DNA from: Solirubrobacter ginsenosidimutans
GTDB taxonomy: Bacteria > Actinomycetota > Thermoleophilia > Solirubrobacterales > Solirubrobacteraceae
Reading direction: 5' to 3'
NCBI RefSeq assembly: GCF_027587205.1
Contig: NZ_JAPDOD010000032.1
Coordinates: 1 to 64,000 of the forward strand
Length of the DNA: 64,000 bases
The notes under the pieces were generated by a model, which saw only the letters and a program-made list of their open reading frames with translations, had not been told where the DNA came from and did no database searches. Shown here piece after piece: positions 1-9,247 of the stretch (position 1 is the stretch's first letter; each line of letters starts with the position of its first letter). The position numbers were made by a program, and so were the translations under genes.

Positions 1-573
1 TGTCGGCACCGGCCACGCGGCACCTCCTTTGAAAGTCGAACCGTGAGAAGTCCGACGATCATCGGTGCCGCGTCGGCCGGAACCACGTTCCGTCCGACCC
101 GGACCTACACCACGCTACGGGACGTGACCGAGCGAGGTGGGAGTTGTTCGCGCGCCGCCCCACGCTCGCTGCTCGTCCGCAGCAGGCACGCCGCGGACCG
201 GCAGGCGCGGGCTCGCATCTACGGCGAGGGCGAGCGCCGCTTTCCGCGCATTTCGCGACCCTAGTCCAGTCGCGCGATGTGCACGCGAGATCGCGAAAGC
301 AGGTCCGTCCCGTCTTTACCGCGTCGAGAGTTCGGTGCCTCTCAGAGCCAGTTCCGCGCGGCGATCTCCGCGGGGCACGGCGCTTCGCCAGCGGCGGCGC
401 AGCTCCCGCGAGCGCTAGCGTGGTTCGGCGCTGTAACGCTCGGGCTGCTGGCTCGCCCGGCTGCAGATCGACGCATCCACGCCGGCGGCATCGCTGCCGA
501 GAAGGACGGCATCCGCAACTCTCGGCGACCCGCCGGCGTGGTGCTGGCTAACCCCGGTGGAGCAAGCCGCCGG
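1..573. other. No recognisable gene
   Basis: The reading frames here are arginine- and proline-rich frames typical of random high-GC DNA. None has a convincing start, ribosome binding site or family signature on either strand. I also looked for the missing left attachment site of the element that ends near 11 kb (a copy of the tRNA-Val 3' end) and did not find it. Confidence 0.5.
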
Positions 574-3363
574 CTACGCCACCTGGCCTACACGCGCGCT
601 CTCGGGCAGCATTCGCCGAAGTTCCCTGCGTGAGGTGATGCCGAGCTTGTTGAATATCTTGCGCAGGTGGTAGGCGACCGTGTGCTGGCTGATGAACAGC
701 CGTGCGCCGATCTCGGCGTTCGAGAGTCCGTCGCGGGCGAGGCGTGCGACCTGAGCCTCCCGGGCGGTGAGCTCGTCGCGGGTCTCGACGATGCGTTTGC
801 GGACTCGCTCGCCGGTGGCCAGCAGCTCGCGCTCGGCGCGAGCCGCGAACCCCTCGATCCCCATCGCATTGAACATCTCGAACGCGGTGCGCAACTGCTC
901 CCGCGCATCCACGCGCCTTCGCTCCCGGCGCAGCCACTCGCCGTAAAGGAGGTGGGAGCGGGCGAACTCCACGCGGACGCGAGTGCGCCCGAGCCGCTCG
1001 ATCGCCTCGCGATACAGGCTGTCAGCTTCGGCGGCGCTGTGACTGAGCAGGGCGCGACAGCGAGCCTCGATCCCCAGCGCCCAATCGGTGCCGGCCACGC
1101 GGGTCTTCTGTGCGAACAACTCAAGCGCGTGGGCGGCGACCTGCGGCTCCCCGGACCGGACCGCCGCCTCGATCAGCTCGATCAGCGCCCACAACACCGC
1201 GCTCTCCTCGTAGTAGCGCTCGGGTTGGCCCACCGCGGCGAAAGCCGCGTCATGGCGGCCGAGCCCGTTGTACAGCGTCCCACTCAAAATCTCGGTGATT
1301 GTCAACGCGAGGCCCTCGCCGCGCGCCTGGGCTTCCTTGACCGGAGTTTGGATCAGCTGCGAAAACTCGGCCTCACAACCGCGCAGAGCGGCAAGCGCGA
1401 GCGCACCGTAAGGGACGGTCGCGATCCCGGTCGCCTCGGTCGCAGCTCTCAGCTCCTCCTCACACGACGCGGCCTCGCCCAGCTCACCATGAAACGCGTA
1501 CACACAGCTGCGATCCGTGAGGACAAACGGCAGCGCGCTCAGCGCGCCGGCCTCCCGGACTAGGTTGAGGTGCCGCGTCGAGAACACCCACCACGCCTCG
1601 TCGTCCCAGAGATAAATCGCGATCCAGCTAGCGAACCAAAGCCAACGAGCCTCCTCAGGCGGAAGCACCGCGTCTCGACCGAAAGCACGAAGCGCCTCCC
1701 TCAGGATCGGCGCACCCGCCGCGTAACCCGCGGTGAACTGAACCGCCAACCCTTGGAGCAGGAGATCTGACGGACACGGCGCTGCTGGCGGTGGGGGGCC
1801 GGCAAGCGCGGCCTCGCTGATCTCCACTGCTCCGCCGCCGCGGGCCAGGCGGCCGGCGAACATTGCTGCGGAGAGGGCTTCGAGGTAAGTCGCGCGCGCG
1901 AGCTTGGGGTCGACTGCTTCGAGTTCGCGAGCGGCCCTCAGCAAGAGCTGGGGCGCATCGCCGCCGCGCTTGGAGGCAAACGCGATCTGAGCGCGCAGCA
2001 AGTCCACGCGCGCGCGTTGGGCGTCGTCCACCGCGCCGGCCTCCGCGGTGCCGAGCAGAGCGAGCGCGTCGTCGAGGGCACCCGCTTCGAACTTGGTCTG
2101 CGCCGCCGCCAGTGCGCGCTGCGCTCGACGCGAAGGCGCCGGTGTGAGCGCGACGGCACGCTCCAGAAAGGCAGCAGCGGCGGCCAAACCGCCCCGAGCC
2201 TGCGCCCGTCCGGCGGCCCGCTCCAGCTCTGCCGCGACATGCTCGTCGGGGCCGGCCGCCGCCTCGGCCAAGTGCCAAGCGCGCCGGTCGGGGTCAGTCT
2301 GCGCGTCGGTCGCATCCGCGAGCGCTTGATGCACGCGACGCCGTTCACCCAGCGGCGCCGCCCGGTAGGCCGCCGAGCGCACGAGCGGATGGCGAAACCG
2401 TACTCTGCCGTCGATTTCGATAAGCCCCGTAGACCGCGCGGGCTGGAGCGCCGAGTCGGTGATCCCGAGCCGCTCGACCGCACGCCAGAGCAGGGCTGGA
2501 TCGCCGGTCGGCTCCGCCGCCGCCACCATCAGCAGCCGCTGGGCATCCCGCGGCAAGGCCTCCAGGCGCGTCACGAAGCTCTCCTCGATCCTGCCTTGAA
2601 GGGACAGGGCCCCGGATAATCCGAAGCCGCCCGCCAGCTGCGCCGCGCTGAGCCCCCGAGGAAGTTCCAACAACGCCAATGGGTTCCCGCGGGCTTCGGC
2701 CAGGAGCTGGTCAGCGATCCGTTCATCCAACCGCCCGGGAATCACCGACGCCAACAACGCCCGCGCGTCGGCATCCCCTAGCTCGCCGACCACCAGCTCG
2801 GGCAGACCTGCGAGCAGGTCGCTCGGCTCGCGCGCGGCGAACAACATCACCACCGGTTCCGCCAGCATCCTCCGCGCCACAAACGCCAACGCCTGCGCAG
2901 ACGCCCGGTCCAACCACTGCGCATCATCGATCACGCACAAAAACGGGCACTCCTCCGCCGCACTGGACAACAGACCGAGCACCGCCAGACCGACGAAGAA
3001 GCGGTCCGGAACCTCGCCGGCATCCAATCCAAATGTTGTCGCCAGCGCACGCCGCTGGGGACCAGGAAGGCCGTCGAGGCGATCGAGCAACGGTGCACAC
3101 AACTGATGCAGGGCCGAAGATGCCAGCTCCATCTCCGCCTCGCGGCCTGCCGCCTGAAGCACCGTCAGACCGGCCGCGGATTGGATCGCGTATTCGACGA
3201 GCGCCGTCTTCCCAACCCCCGCCTCTCCGCGTAACACCAGCACGCCGCTCTGGCCGTTACGCGCTCCATCGAGCAGCACGTCGAGCACCGCGCATTCGTC
3301 TCGCCGACCGCGCAGCAGTGGCACCCGAGGAGCCGAATCACCGCCAGCCATGGTCAGGGCCAT
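574..3363 (-). CDS. LuxR-family transcriptional regulator with AAA ATPase domain (LAL type)
   Basis: Large regulator of about 929 residues. The N-terminus carries an AAA ATPase/signal-transduction NTPase with a Walker A loop (LRGEAGVGKTALVEYA) and a Walker B-like segment (FLCVIDDAQWLD). A long helical repeat region follows, and the last 60 residues form a LuxR/GerE helix-turn-helix (LTAREAQVARLARDGLSNAE, then ISQHTVAYHLRKIFNKLGI). This is the layout of LAL regulators such as MalT-like activators. The start at 3363 (MALTMAGG) is chosen over an upstream in-frame ATG because the extra residues look non-conserved; 3351 is also possible. No target gene is adjacent, so the ligand and regulon are unknown. 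It may be chromosomal or left-hand cargo of the neighbouring integrative element. Confidence 0.9.
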   Translation of the reverse strand: MALTMAGGDSAPRVPLLRGRRDECAVLDVLLDGARNGQSGVLVLRGEAGVGKTALVEYAIQSAAGLTVLQAAGREAEMELASSALHQLCAPLLDRLDGLPGPQRRALATTFGLDAGEVPDRFFVGLAVLGLLSSAAEECPFLCVIDDAQWLDRASAQALAFVARRMLAEPVVMLFAAREPSDLLAGLPELVVGELGDADARALLASVIPGRLDERIADQLLAEARGNPLALLELPRGLSAAQLAGGFGLSGALSLQGRIEESFVTRLEALPRDAQRLLMVAAAEPTGDPALLWRAVERLGITDSALQPARSTGLIEIDGRVRFRHPLVRSAAYRAAPLGERRRVHQALADATDAQTDPDRRAWHLAEAAAGPDEHVAAELERAAGRAQARGGLAAAAAFLERAVALTPAPSRRAQRALAAAQTKFEAGALDDALALLGTAEAGAVDDAQRARVDLLRAQIAFASKRGGDAPQLLLRAARELEAVDPKLARATYLEALSAAMFAGRLARGGGAVEISEAALAGPPPPAAPCPSDLLLQGLAVQFTAGYAAGAPILREALRAFGRDAVLPPEEARWLWFASWIAIYLWDDEAWWVFSTRHLNLVREAGALSALPFVLTDRSCVYAFHGELGEAASCEEELRAATEATGIATVPYGALALAALRGCEAEFSQLIQTPVKEAQARGEGLALTITEILSGTLYNGLGRHDAAFAAVGQPERYYEESAVLWALIELIEAAVRSGEPQVAAHALELFAQKTRVAGTDWALGIEARCRALLSHSAAEADSLYREAIERLGRTRVRVEFARSHLLYGEWLRRERRRVDAREQLRTAFEMFNAMGIEGFAARAERELLATGERVRKRIVETRDELTAREAQVARLARDGLSNAEIGARLFISQHTVAYHLRKIFNKLGITSRRELRRMLPESARVGQVA

Positions 3364-4233
3364 CCTATTCCCAGCTCGACCTCCGCGAGCACAGATCCCG
3401 AGCACTCCGTCTTCGTTTGGGAGATAACTGGGCTCACGGCTGCAACGCTACGCAAGGTTGACCGCTCCGCACCTGTGCCTGCGCCGGCCATCAGCCGTGT
3501 CCGGTGAGGGCCGGCCACAATCGCGATTGTGCGCCTAGACGCTGAGGTCCATGCCAGCGGGGGTCCTGACGCAGCTCGTGCATAGAGCCTGCAGCAACCC
3601 TCCCGCCGCAAGCGGTTCCCCGGCAGCCCGCACGAGCTGATCGAGGCGATCGAGCTCTGGGCGCGCGGGACGTTCGACTTCGTCGAGACGCTAAGTCACG
3701 GCTTGTCCGGCGTTACGCCGAGGAGTGTGCTGGGCGAGAACGGCGGCGGCGGTCCGCCGCGAGTGAGTCGAGACCCTGCTCGTGGGCGCGCAGCAGATCC
3801 CGATGCCTCGAGTCGACGACAGACTAACGGCTTCCTTCACCTTCCGTGGATTACCGCCGCCAGCACGGTGCAGGTGTCCTGCACGTGCTGGACTGGGACC
3901 TCCCAATCGCCAAAAGCAGGGCGCTGGTCCGACCGGTATCCACGGGTGCCGGCGAGCAGACGCCGCCGCGTTCCCGCGCCCGCATTCGGCCACATGCGAG
4001 CGCCCGAGTCCGGGTCCGCGGCGCGCCTGCGGCGGACGACGAGCAGGAGCACTGGTCAAGACTGCTGCTTCGCGACGAAACCAGCGTTGCGCCGCTGCTC
4101 GATCGAAGCGCCGCTCGCTATCGAGTTGGACGATTAGGAGCAGCGCGGCGCGTGGGCCGCAGCTGGGCAACTGCGCTATCGGATCGAGGCACAAGGAGCG
4201 GTGGAAGGACAGCTCGCCTGTCGCGGGGGGCGG
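3364..4233. other. Gene-poor stretch, possible coding relic at 3586-3705
   Basis: About 870 bases with no convincing gene. On the plus strand, the frame opened by the TAG at 3583-3585 reads RRKRFPGSPHELIEAIEL, then WARGTFDFVETLSHGL. This looks protein-like (alternating hydrophobic and charged residues) but soon dissolves into arginine- and proline-rich sequence. It may be the remains of a small gene. I do not recognise a family, and the rest holds only shadow frames. Confidence 0.3.
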
Positions 4234-4575
4234 TCAGCGTGCGGATTCGCGATCTGCGGTCTCCGTGCGAACCCAGGTCAGGTATTCGGAGTTGCCTCCG
4301 ATGAGCGGGACGGCTGTGACGTTGGGAACGTCGTACGGGTGACGTTCGACGACGTACGCGGTTAGGCGGTCGAGGAGGTCCAAACGCGATCGCAGGAATG
4401 CGCGGGCCTCGGCGGCCTGATGCACATCGCCTTTCCAGCGGTAGATGCTGGTGACTGGGTGGATCACGTGAGCGGAGGACGCGAGGCGCGCGTCGACGAG
4501 CTGGCGGCACAGGTCGGTGAGCCAATCGGCGTCAGGCGCGGTGATCGTCACCTCGACGAGGTCGCTGTCGGTCAT
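4234..4575 (-). CDS. CutA1-like divalent cation tolerance family protein
   Basis: A 113-residue protein with the CutA1 fold signature: an opening beta strand (LVEVTITAPDADWLTDLCRQ), the central SIYRWKGDVHQAAEARAFLR segment and the ending HPYDVPNVTAVPLIGGN. CutA1 proteins are small trimers, often linked to copper tolerance, though their exact role is unsettled. The start ATG overlaps the stop of the upstream XRE regulator gene by 4 bases (ATGA), so the two are translationally coupled. Coupling to a regulator rather than to metal genes suggests an accessory role in the mobile element here. The family call is firm; the function is not. Confidence 0.8.
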   Translation of the reverse strand: MTDSDLVEVTITAPDADWLTDLCRQLVDARLASSAHVIHPVTSIYRWKGDVHQAAEARAFLRSRLDLLDRLTAYVVERHPYDVPNVTAVPLIGGNSEYLTWVRTETADRESAR

Positions 4576-5219
4576 GACGACATCGGGGCCGCGTCCAGCA
4601 GCTTGGCCATGACGGCCTCAGCGGCGTCTTGGGTGTGGGCGAGGGTGGCGTAGCCGCTGACGACGGGCCCGTCGTAGGACAGCCCGACCCAGCGGCCGTG
4701 GGCGTAGTCGCCTTGGGCGTGGAGCACGAGGTACATGGTGCCCTTGCTGCGGACGTTGCCGTCTGCCGCGGCGTAGTAGCCCATGAGGACCTGGCCGTCC
4801 CAGAGCCGGAGTTCTCCGCGCCAGAGGTAGCCGCCACGTTCGTTCTGGGTGCTGCGTTCGAGCGCTTCGATCTGAATCGTTGAGCCGTACTGGTTGAGGC
4901 CAACCGGCTGGGTGGCAATGACCTGCTCGCCCTGGTTGAAGGTTTGCCAGGCCGCCCACCAGGTCCCGCTGAGCTTCACGCGATCGCTGGAGCCGCCGGC
5001 GAGCTCGTCGAGCGTGACGCTGAGGGCGCCGGCTAGACGCTGGGCGACGTCTAGGGCGGGTTGCTGCTCGCCGCTCTCGTAGCGGTTGATCTGGCGGGCG
5101 TGGATGCCGGCGGCAGCCGCGAGTCCGGCCTGTGAGAGCCCGGCGTCCTGCCGTAGGCGGCGCATGACTTCGCCGAAGCTCGCGGTCTGTTCGTCGCTGC
5201 CTTCCATGGTCCACGTCAT
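4572..5219 (-). CDS. XRE-family transcriptional regulator of the integrative element
   Basis: A 215-residue protein. Residues about 15-75 form an XRE/Cro helix-turn-helix (MRRLRQDAGLSQAGLAAAAG, then RQINRYESGEQQP). The C-terminal half is a separate beta-rich domain (GTWWAAWQTF, GGYLWRGELRLWDGQVLMGY, GRWVGLSYDGPVVSGYATL) that I recall from XRE regulators of Streptomyces integrative elements. It is divergent from the SCO3933-like/traB operon and separated from it by a 90-base region with a strong inverted repeat. The natural inference is that it controls that operon and perhaps itself. An internal ATG at 5207 is an alternative start. Confidence 0.85.
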   Translation of the reverse strand: MTWTMEGSDEQTASFGEVMRRLRQDAGLSQAGLAAAAGIHARQINRYESGEQQPALDVAQRLAGALSVTLDELAGGSSDRVKLSGTWWAAWQTFNQGEQVIATQPVGLNQYGSTIQIEALERSTQNERGGYLWRGELRLWDGQVLMGYYAAADGNVRSKGTMYLVLHAQGDYAHGRWVGLSYDGPVVSGYATLAHTQDAAEAVMAKLLDAAPMSS

Positions 5220-5225
5220 CTTACG

Positions 5226-5260
5226 GACTGATTCGTCGTTGACAAGATGACGAATTAGTC
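5226..5260. promoter_or_regulatory. Inverted-repeat operator candidate between divergent XRE and SCO3933-like genes
   Basis: GACTGATTCGTC (5226-5237) and GACGAATTAGTC (5249-5260) are inverted 12-base arms that match at 11 of 12 positions, separated by 11 bases. The repeat covers the TTGACA box of the rightward promoter. It is the most likely binding site for the XRE regulator encoded immediately to the left. Confidence 0.65.
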
Positions 5261-5268
5261 GCTACCGT
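5239..5268 (+). promoter_or_regulatory. Sigma-70-type promoter for the element's transfer operon
   Basis: A perfect TTGACA (5239-5244) is followed 18 bases later by TACCGT (5263-5268), about 40 bases before the ATG at 5310. A strong ribosome binding site (GGAGG, 5301-5305) precedes that start. The -35 box lies within the inverted repeat, consistent with repression by steric block. Confidence 0.5.
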
Positions 5269-5309
5269 GCTGGACGGATCAGTCGTCTAGGTAGTGACTA
5301 GGAGGTCGT

Positions 5310-5648
5310 ATGCGACTCCCGATCGACACGAGCCGGCTCCAGTTCCTCGTTGTCGCCGAAGCGGAGCCGTTGAAGAAGTTCGAGGACGGCAAGCCGCGTG
5401 AGGCATGGGCGCCGCGGGTCGACGAGAACGGCGAGATCCTGTGGCGCGTCCAGGTGGTCGCGCTCGGGGACGGTGAGGCGGACATCATCCGCGTGGTCGT
5501 GCCGGGCGATCCGGGCGTCAAGCAGGCCGAGATGGTGCGGGTCGAGGGCCTGACCGCGCAGGCGTGGGAAATGGAAGGCCGCAACGGCATGTCCTTCCGC
5601 GCAGCGTCGATTCGACCGGTGAACGCGCGGGAGAAGGCGGCGGCGTAG
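5310..5648 (+). CDS. SCO3933-like regulatory protein of AICE elements
   Basis: A 112-residue protein of the family found at the head of pSAM2-like operons. It begins MRLPIDTSRLQFLVVAEAEP, continues with a conserved WRVQVVALGDGEADIIRVVV strand pair, and ends with a GMSFRAASIRPV motif. The family is annotated as SCO3933-type regulatory protein; its biochemical role is not established. It is the first gene of a run of overlapping genes and has its own promoter and ribosome binding site. Its TAG stop shares one base with the GTG start of the TraB gene, indicating coupled translation. Confidence 0.8.
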   Translation: MRLPIDTSRLQFLVVAEAEPLKKFEDGKPREAWAPRVDENGEILWRVQVVALGDGEADIIRVVVPGDPGVKQAEMVRVEGLTAQAWEMEGRNGMSFRAASIRPVNAREKAAA

Positions 5649-6983
5649 TGACCGGCCAAGTGTCCGCCGTGCGACGGGATCGTCGAGACGAGGAGCTGGT
5701 CGCGCTCGTCGCTGATGTCGTCGGAGCTCTGTGGCGGTGCCGCCTCGAGCTGGCTCTCATTGCGGCCGTCGTGCTCCTGCAGCGTGTACTCGCCGGTCCC
5801 TGCCGTGACGTCGTGGCCAGCGCACTCGTGGTCGTCGTCGGGGCGGCGCTGTTGGCGGTGCCTGCAGCACGGAACTGGCTGTTCCGAGCGCTGTGGGCGG
5901 CGCGGATTCGGCGGGCCTGGTGGCGGGCGTGGACGGACTGCGAGCTGCCGCGCGTGCGCGCCGGGAAGGTGACAGCGATCCCGGCTGGCGAGCTGATGCG
6001 GGTGCGTGCGTCGCGTGGGTCCTCCTTGGACTTCGTCGAGCGCCGCGCAGAGGAGCTCGCGGTGTGCCTGCAGGCGCGTGAGGTCCGTGTGGCGCGCGAC
6101 ACCGACAACGCGGCCACCGGGACGGTCACGCTCGTGCGGCGCGATCCGCTCGCGGGGATGGCCTCGGTCGCGTGGCCGAACCGAGGCGCGGAGGCGTTGT
6201 CGCTGTGGGAGTCGATCCCGGTCGGCATCGACGAGCTCGGCGAGACCCTCGCGGTGTCGCTGCCGGAGCGCAATGTGCTGATGGGCGGTGAGCCTGGGGC
6301 CGGCAAGAGCGCGGCGTTGTCGGTCTTGGTGGCGACCGCGGCGCTGGACCCGAGCGTGAAGCTATGGCTGCTGGACGGCAAGCTGGTGGAGCTCTCGGTG
6401 TGGGCACCGTGCGCGGAGCGGCTCGCGGGCCCAGACATCGACGAAGCGATCGCGCTGCTGCGGGACCTGCGTGGCCAGATGGAGGCGCGCTATCGCGAGC
6501 TGCTGGCCCGCGGAAAGCGCAAGGTCACCCGCGAGGACGGGCTGCCGCTGCACCTCGTGGCGTGCGACGAGCTGGCGTTCTACCTCGGCTCCGAGGATCG
6601 CAAGAAGCAGCGCGAGTTCGCCGAGCTGCTGCGCGACTTGGTCGCTCGCGGCCGCGCGGCCGGCGTGATCGTGTGTGCGGCCGACCCAGAAGCCGGCCTC
6701 GGACGTCGTGCCGAGTGCCTTGCGCGATCTGTTCGGGTTCCGGTTGGCGCTGCGGTGCAACACGCCGCAGGCCTCGGACACGATCCTCGGTCAGGGCTGG
6801 GCGACGCTCGGCCACAATGCGGCGACGATCGGGCCCGGGCAACGCGGCGTGGGCCTACTGCTCGCCGAGGACGGCACGCCGGTGCGGATGCGCGGGTTCC
6901 ACCTCACCGACAGCGCTGTCGACGAGCTGGCAGCGCGTGCGATCGCCCTGCGCGCTGACGGCTGGCTGGAGCGTGCGTCGTGA
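5648..6983 (+). pseudogene. FtsK/SpoIIIE-type conjugal transfer ATPase (TraB-like), frameshifted
   Basis: AICE elements transfer double-stranded DNA with one FtsK-like hexameric pump. The N-terminus here has two membrane segments (ALIAAVVLLQRVL and ASALVVVVGAALLAV). A Walker A loop follows (LMGGEPGAGKSAAL, near residue 220), then a Walker B-like LHLVACDELAFYL. At about 6683 an extra base (reading GCGGCCGACCCAG where the family pattern needs GCGGCCACCCAG) throws the frame. The continuation, TQKPASDVVPSALRDLFGFR and DTILGQGWATLGHNAATI, lies one frame over and runs to 6983. As read, the protein would lose its sensor/C-terminal ATPase half. The start GTG at 5648 overlaps the preceding stop. A sequencing error is the alternative. 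Confidence 0.85.
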
Positions 6984-7330
6984 ACGGTCCGCGGGAGATC
7001 ATCAAGGCGCTCGCCCGCGGCGGCCGCGCCGGGGCGATCATCGACCACCTCGCCGAGCACGGGCCGAGCAGCTCGGCGGACATCAGCGACGCGTTCGCCA
7101 TCACCCGGGCGGGCGCACGAGCGCATCTGATCGGCCTGCGCGCCGGCGGCGTCGTCGACCTCGAAGACGACTTCGTGCGCGCGATGATCGGCACGCACCG
7201 CCACCGCTACTACCTCGACGCCGACGCACTGCGATACGCAGCGCGCTGGCTCGACGCCCTCGCCGACCGGGCCGAGCGTGCCAACCGGGCCGCGGCGTTC
7301 GCGCCGATGGCCGGCGGGAGAACGCGATGA
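6980..7330 (+). CDS. Winged-helix DNA-binding protein of the AICE
   Basis: A 116-residue protein with a winged-helix-like fold: an N-terminal recognition region (IIDHLAEHGPSSSADISDAF, then AITRAGARAHLIGLRAGGVV) and a following beta wing (GTHRHRYYLDADALRY). The GTG start overlaps the TraB stop by four bases (GTGA), and its own stop overlaps the next start. Small wHTH proteins at this position are common between the transfer and replication genes of AICEs and are presumed regulatory. No specific target is visible. Confidence 0.6.
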   Translation: MNGPREIIKALARGGRAGAIIDHLAEHGPSSSADISDAFAITRAGARAHLIGLRAGGVVDLEDDFVRAMIGTHRHRYYLDADALRYAARWLDALADRAERANRAAAFAPMAGGRTR

Positions 7331-7554
7331 ACCGCGACCGCCACGTCAACCAGGACCGGCGCGCCTACCGGCTCTGGACACCGGCCGCGCTGCGCCGGCC
7401 GAGCAAAGGGCTGGCTGCGGTCGAGGCTGAAGACGTCGCGGCGTGGATTGTCGACAGCGTGCGCGCGTGGCCGCGCAGCGTCGAGGATCGCCAGGTCTCT
7501 TCGCGGATCGGCGTCCCGATCCAGCACGTCCGCCTTGCCCGCCGGGCACGATGA
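7327..7554 (+). CDS. Small hypothetical protein of the AICE operon
   Basis: A 75-residue, arginine-rich protein (starts MNRDRHVNQDRRAYRLWTP, ends VPIQHVRLARRAR). The C-terminal segment EDRQVSSRIGVPIQHVRLA could be a short helix-turn-helix. Its ATG overlaps the stop of the winged-helix gene (ATGA), and its own TGA overlaps the ATG of rep. These four-base overlaps on both sides are the main support that it is translated. I do not recognise a named family. Confidence 0.55.
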   Translation: MNRDRHVNQDRRAYRLWTPAALRRPSKGLAAVEAEDVAAWIVDSVRAWPRSVEDRQVSSRIGVPIQHVRLARRAR

Positions 7555-9247
7555 GCGCCACCTACGCGCCCGAGCTGCTGCACGGCCTGGTCGAGCGCGC
7601 TGGCCGGGCCGACTTCCCGGCGTTTGAGGCGCAGCTGCGTTCGACGGGCGGGTGCGCCCGACGGGTGCGGCTACGCGGGACGATCGAGACCTGCGATGGA
7701 CACGGCCACAAGCGCGTCTGGTCGACCGACAGCCAGCCGGACGGCGTGCTTCTGAAGGCGTGCGGGAACCGGCGCGAGGCGGTGTGCCCGCCGTGCGCGG
7801 AGCGCTACCGCGGCGACGCCTACCAGCTGATCGTCTCCGGTCTGCGCGGCGGCAAGGGACTGCCAGGCTCGGTTGCCGAGCACCCGGCGATCTTTGCCAC
7901 GCTGACCGTGCCGAGCTTCGGGCCGGTGCACACCCGCGTCCCGGGGTCGGACGGGACGTCGCGGCGCTGCCGGCCGCGCCGCGATGACCCGATCTGCCCG
8001 CACGGCCGGCGGCTGTCGTGCGGCGCGATCCACGACGAGGGCGATCCGGTGCTCGGGGACCCGCTGTGCCCCGGGTGCTTCGACCACCACGCCGCGGCGA
8101 CGTGGAACAACTCACTCGGCGCGCTGTGGCGGTACACCACGATCGCGATCCCGCGCGCGAGGCGCGCCGCATCGGGATGACCAACGCGGCGCTGTGGCGC
8201 GAGGTCCGCCCCGCCTACGTCAAGGTCGCCGAGTACCAGCATCGCGGGCTCGTGCACCTCCACGTCCTCGCCCGACTCGACGAGGCGATGTCCGACTACC
8301 GCGCCGACGAGGTCCGCCCACCCTCAGCGCGTTTCGACGCCGAGCTGCTCGAGCTGGCGCTGCGCGACGTCGTCGCCGAGGTCTCCGCGCCGATCGCCAA
8401 ACAGCTGGGCGACGGCCGCGTTCGCTGGGGCCGGCAGCTTGACGTCCGCCAGCTCAACACCGGCGCCGAGCGCGGTGAGATCGCTGGCTACCTCGCCAAA
8501 TATGCGACCAAGAGCACCGAGCAGACGGGAGGGCTGTTGCACCGGGTCGCGCGCGACCAGGTCGAGGACGTCAATGTGCGCGAGCACGTGCGCAGCTACA
8601 TGCGCGCCGCGTTCGAGCTCGACGACATCGTCGCCGAGCACCGCCGGCGCGAGCATCGCAGTGCGGCCGCGCGTGACGTCGAGACCAACTGGAATCCCGC
8701 CGCGCTCGCGATTCGCGCCCGCCGCGCGATGGCCACCAACGAGCCGCAGCGAGTCCGCCCGCATGTCGGCGCGGCGCTCCGCGGCCGAGTCGCACGTCTC
8801 GTCGACGCGCCCGAGCGCCATCACACCGCGCTCGCCGTCGAGCTGGACTCCGGCGTATGCATCCACCTCGCCGACGTCGCCTCCATCGGCCGCGACACCC
8901 GGCGCGCTCGCCGGCGCGAACCGCGGCTCGCCGAATGCGCTCACGCGCTCGGGTACCGCGGCCACTGCCTGACCAAGAGCCGCCGCTACTCCAGCACCTT
9001 CAAAGCCCTCCGCGCCGCGCGCGAGGCGTACGTGCATGCGCAGCTGCTCGCCCGCTCGACCGACGCGACTCAGCTCGCGATCGCGGCCGGCGGAACGCGC
9101 AAATCGAACTTCGCCTGCGTCGGCACAGATCACGTAACAGCCGCCGACGCGCTGCTTGCTGCATCTGCCGCCGCACGAGCCCGCGAGGGACGCCGAGCGG
9201 CGCGACTGGCACGAGATGTCGAGTTCGGGACGGGAGGGATGAGGTGA
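7551..9247 (+). pseudogene. RepSA-like replication initiator, frameshifted
   Basis: Initiator for the excised circular form of pSAM2-type elements. The first part has the cysteine-rich region expected of the family (ACGNRREAVCPPCAERYRGD, near residues 65-85) and the VPSFGPVHTR strand. The second part has the KVAEYQHRGLVHLHVLARLD motif, with the His-x-His metal site of HUH-like initiators, and GEIAGYLAKYATKSTE. The two parts lie in different frames. The switch is at about 8151-8160 inside the run CCGCGCGCGA and is consistent with loss of one base. Unrepaired, translation ends at 8180 and removes the catalytic core. The start ATG at 7551 overlaps the previous stop. Confidence 0.85.

Noticed and set aside
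8145..8165. Programmed ribosomal frameshift in rep
   Set aside because: There is no slippery heptamer or downstream pseudoknot pattern, and two other lesions exist in the same element, so decay or sequencing error is the simpler reading.
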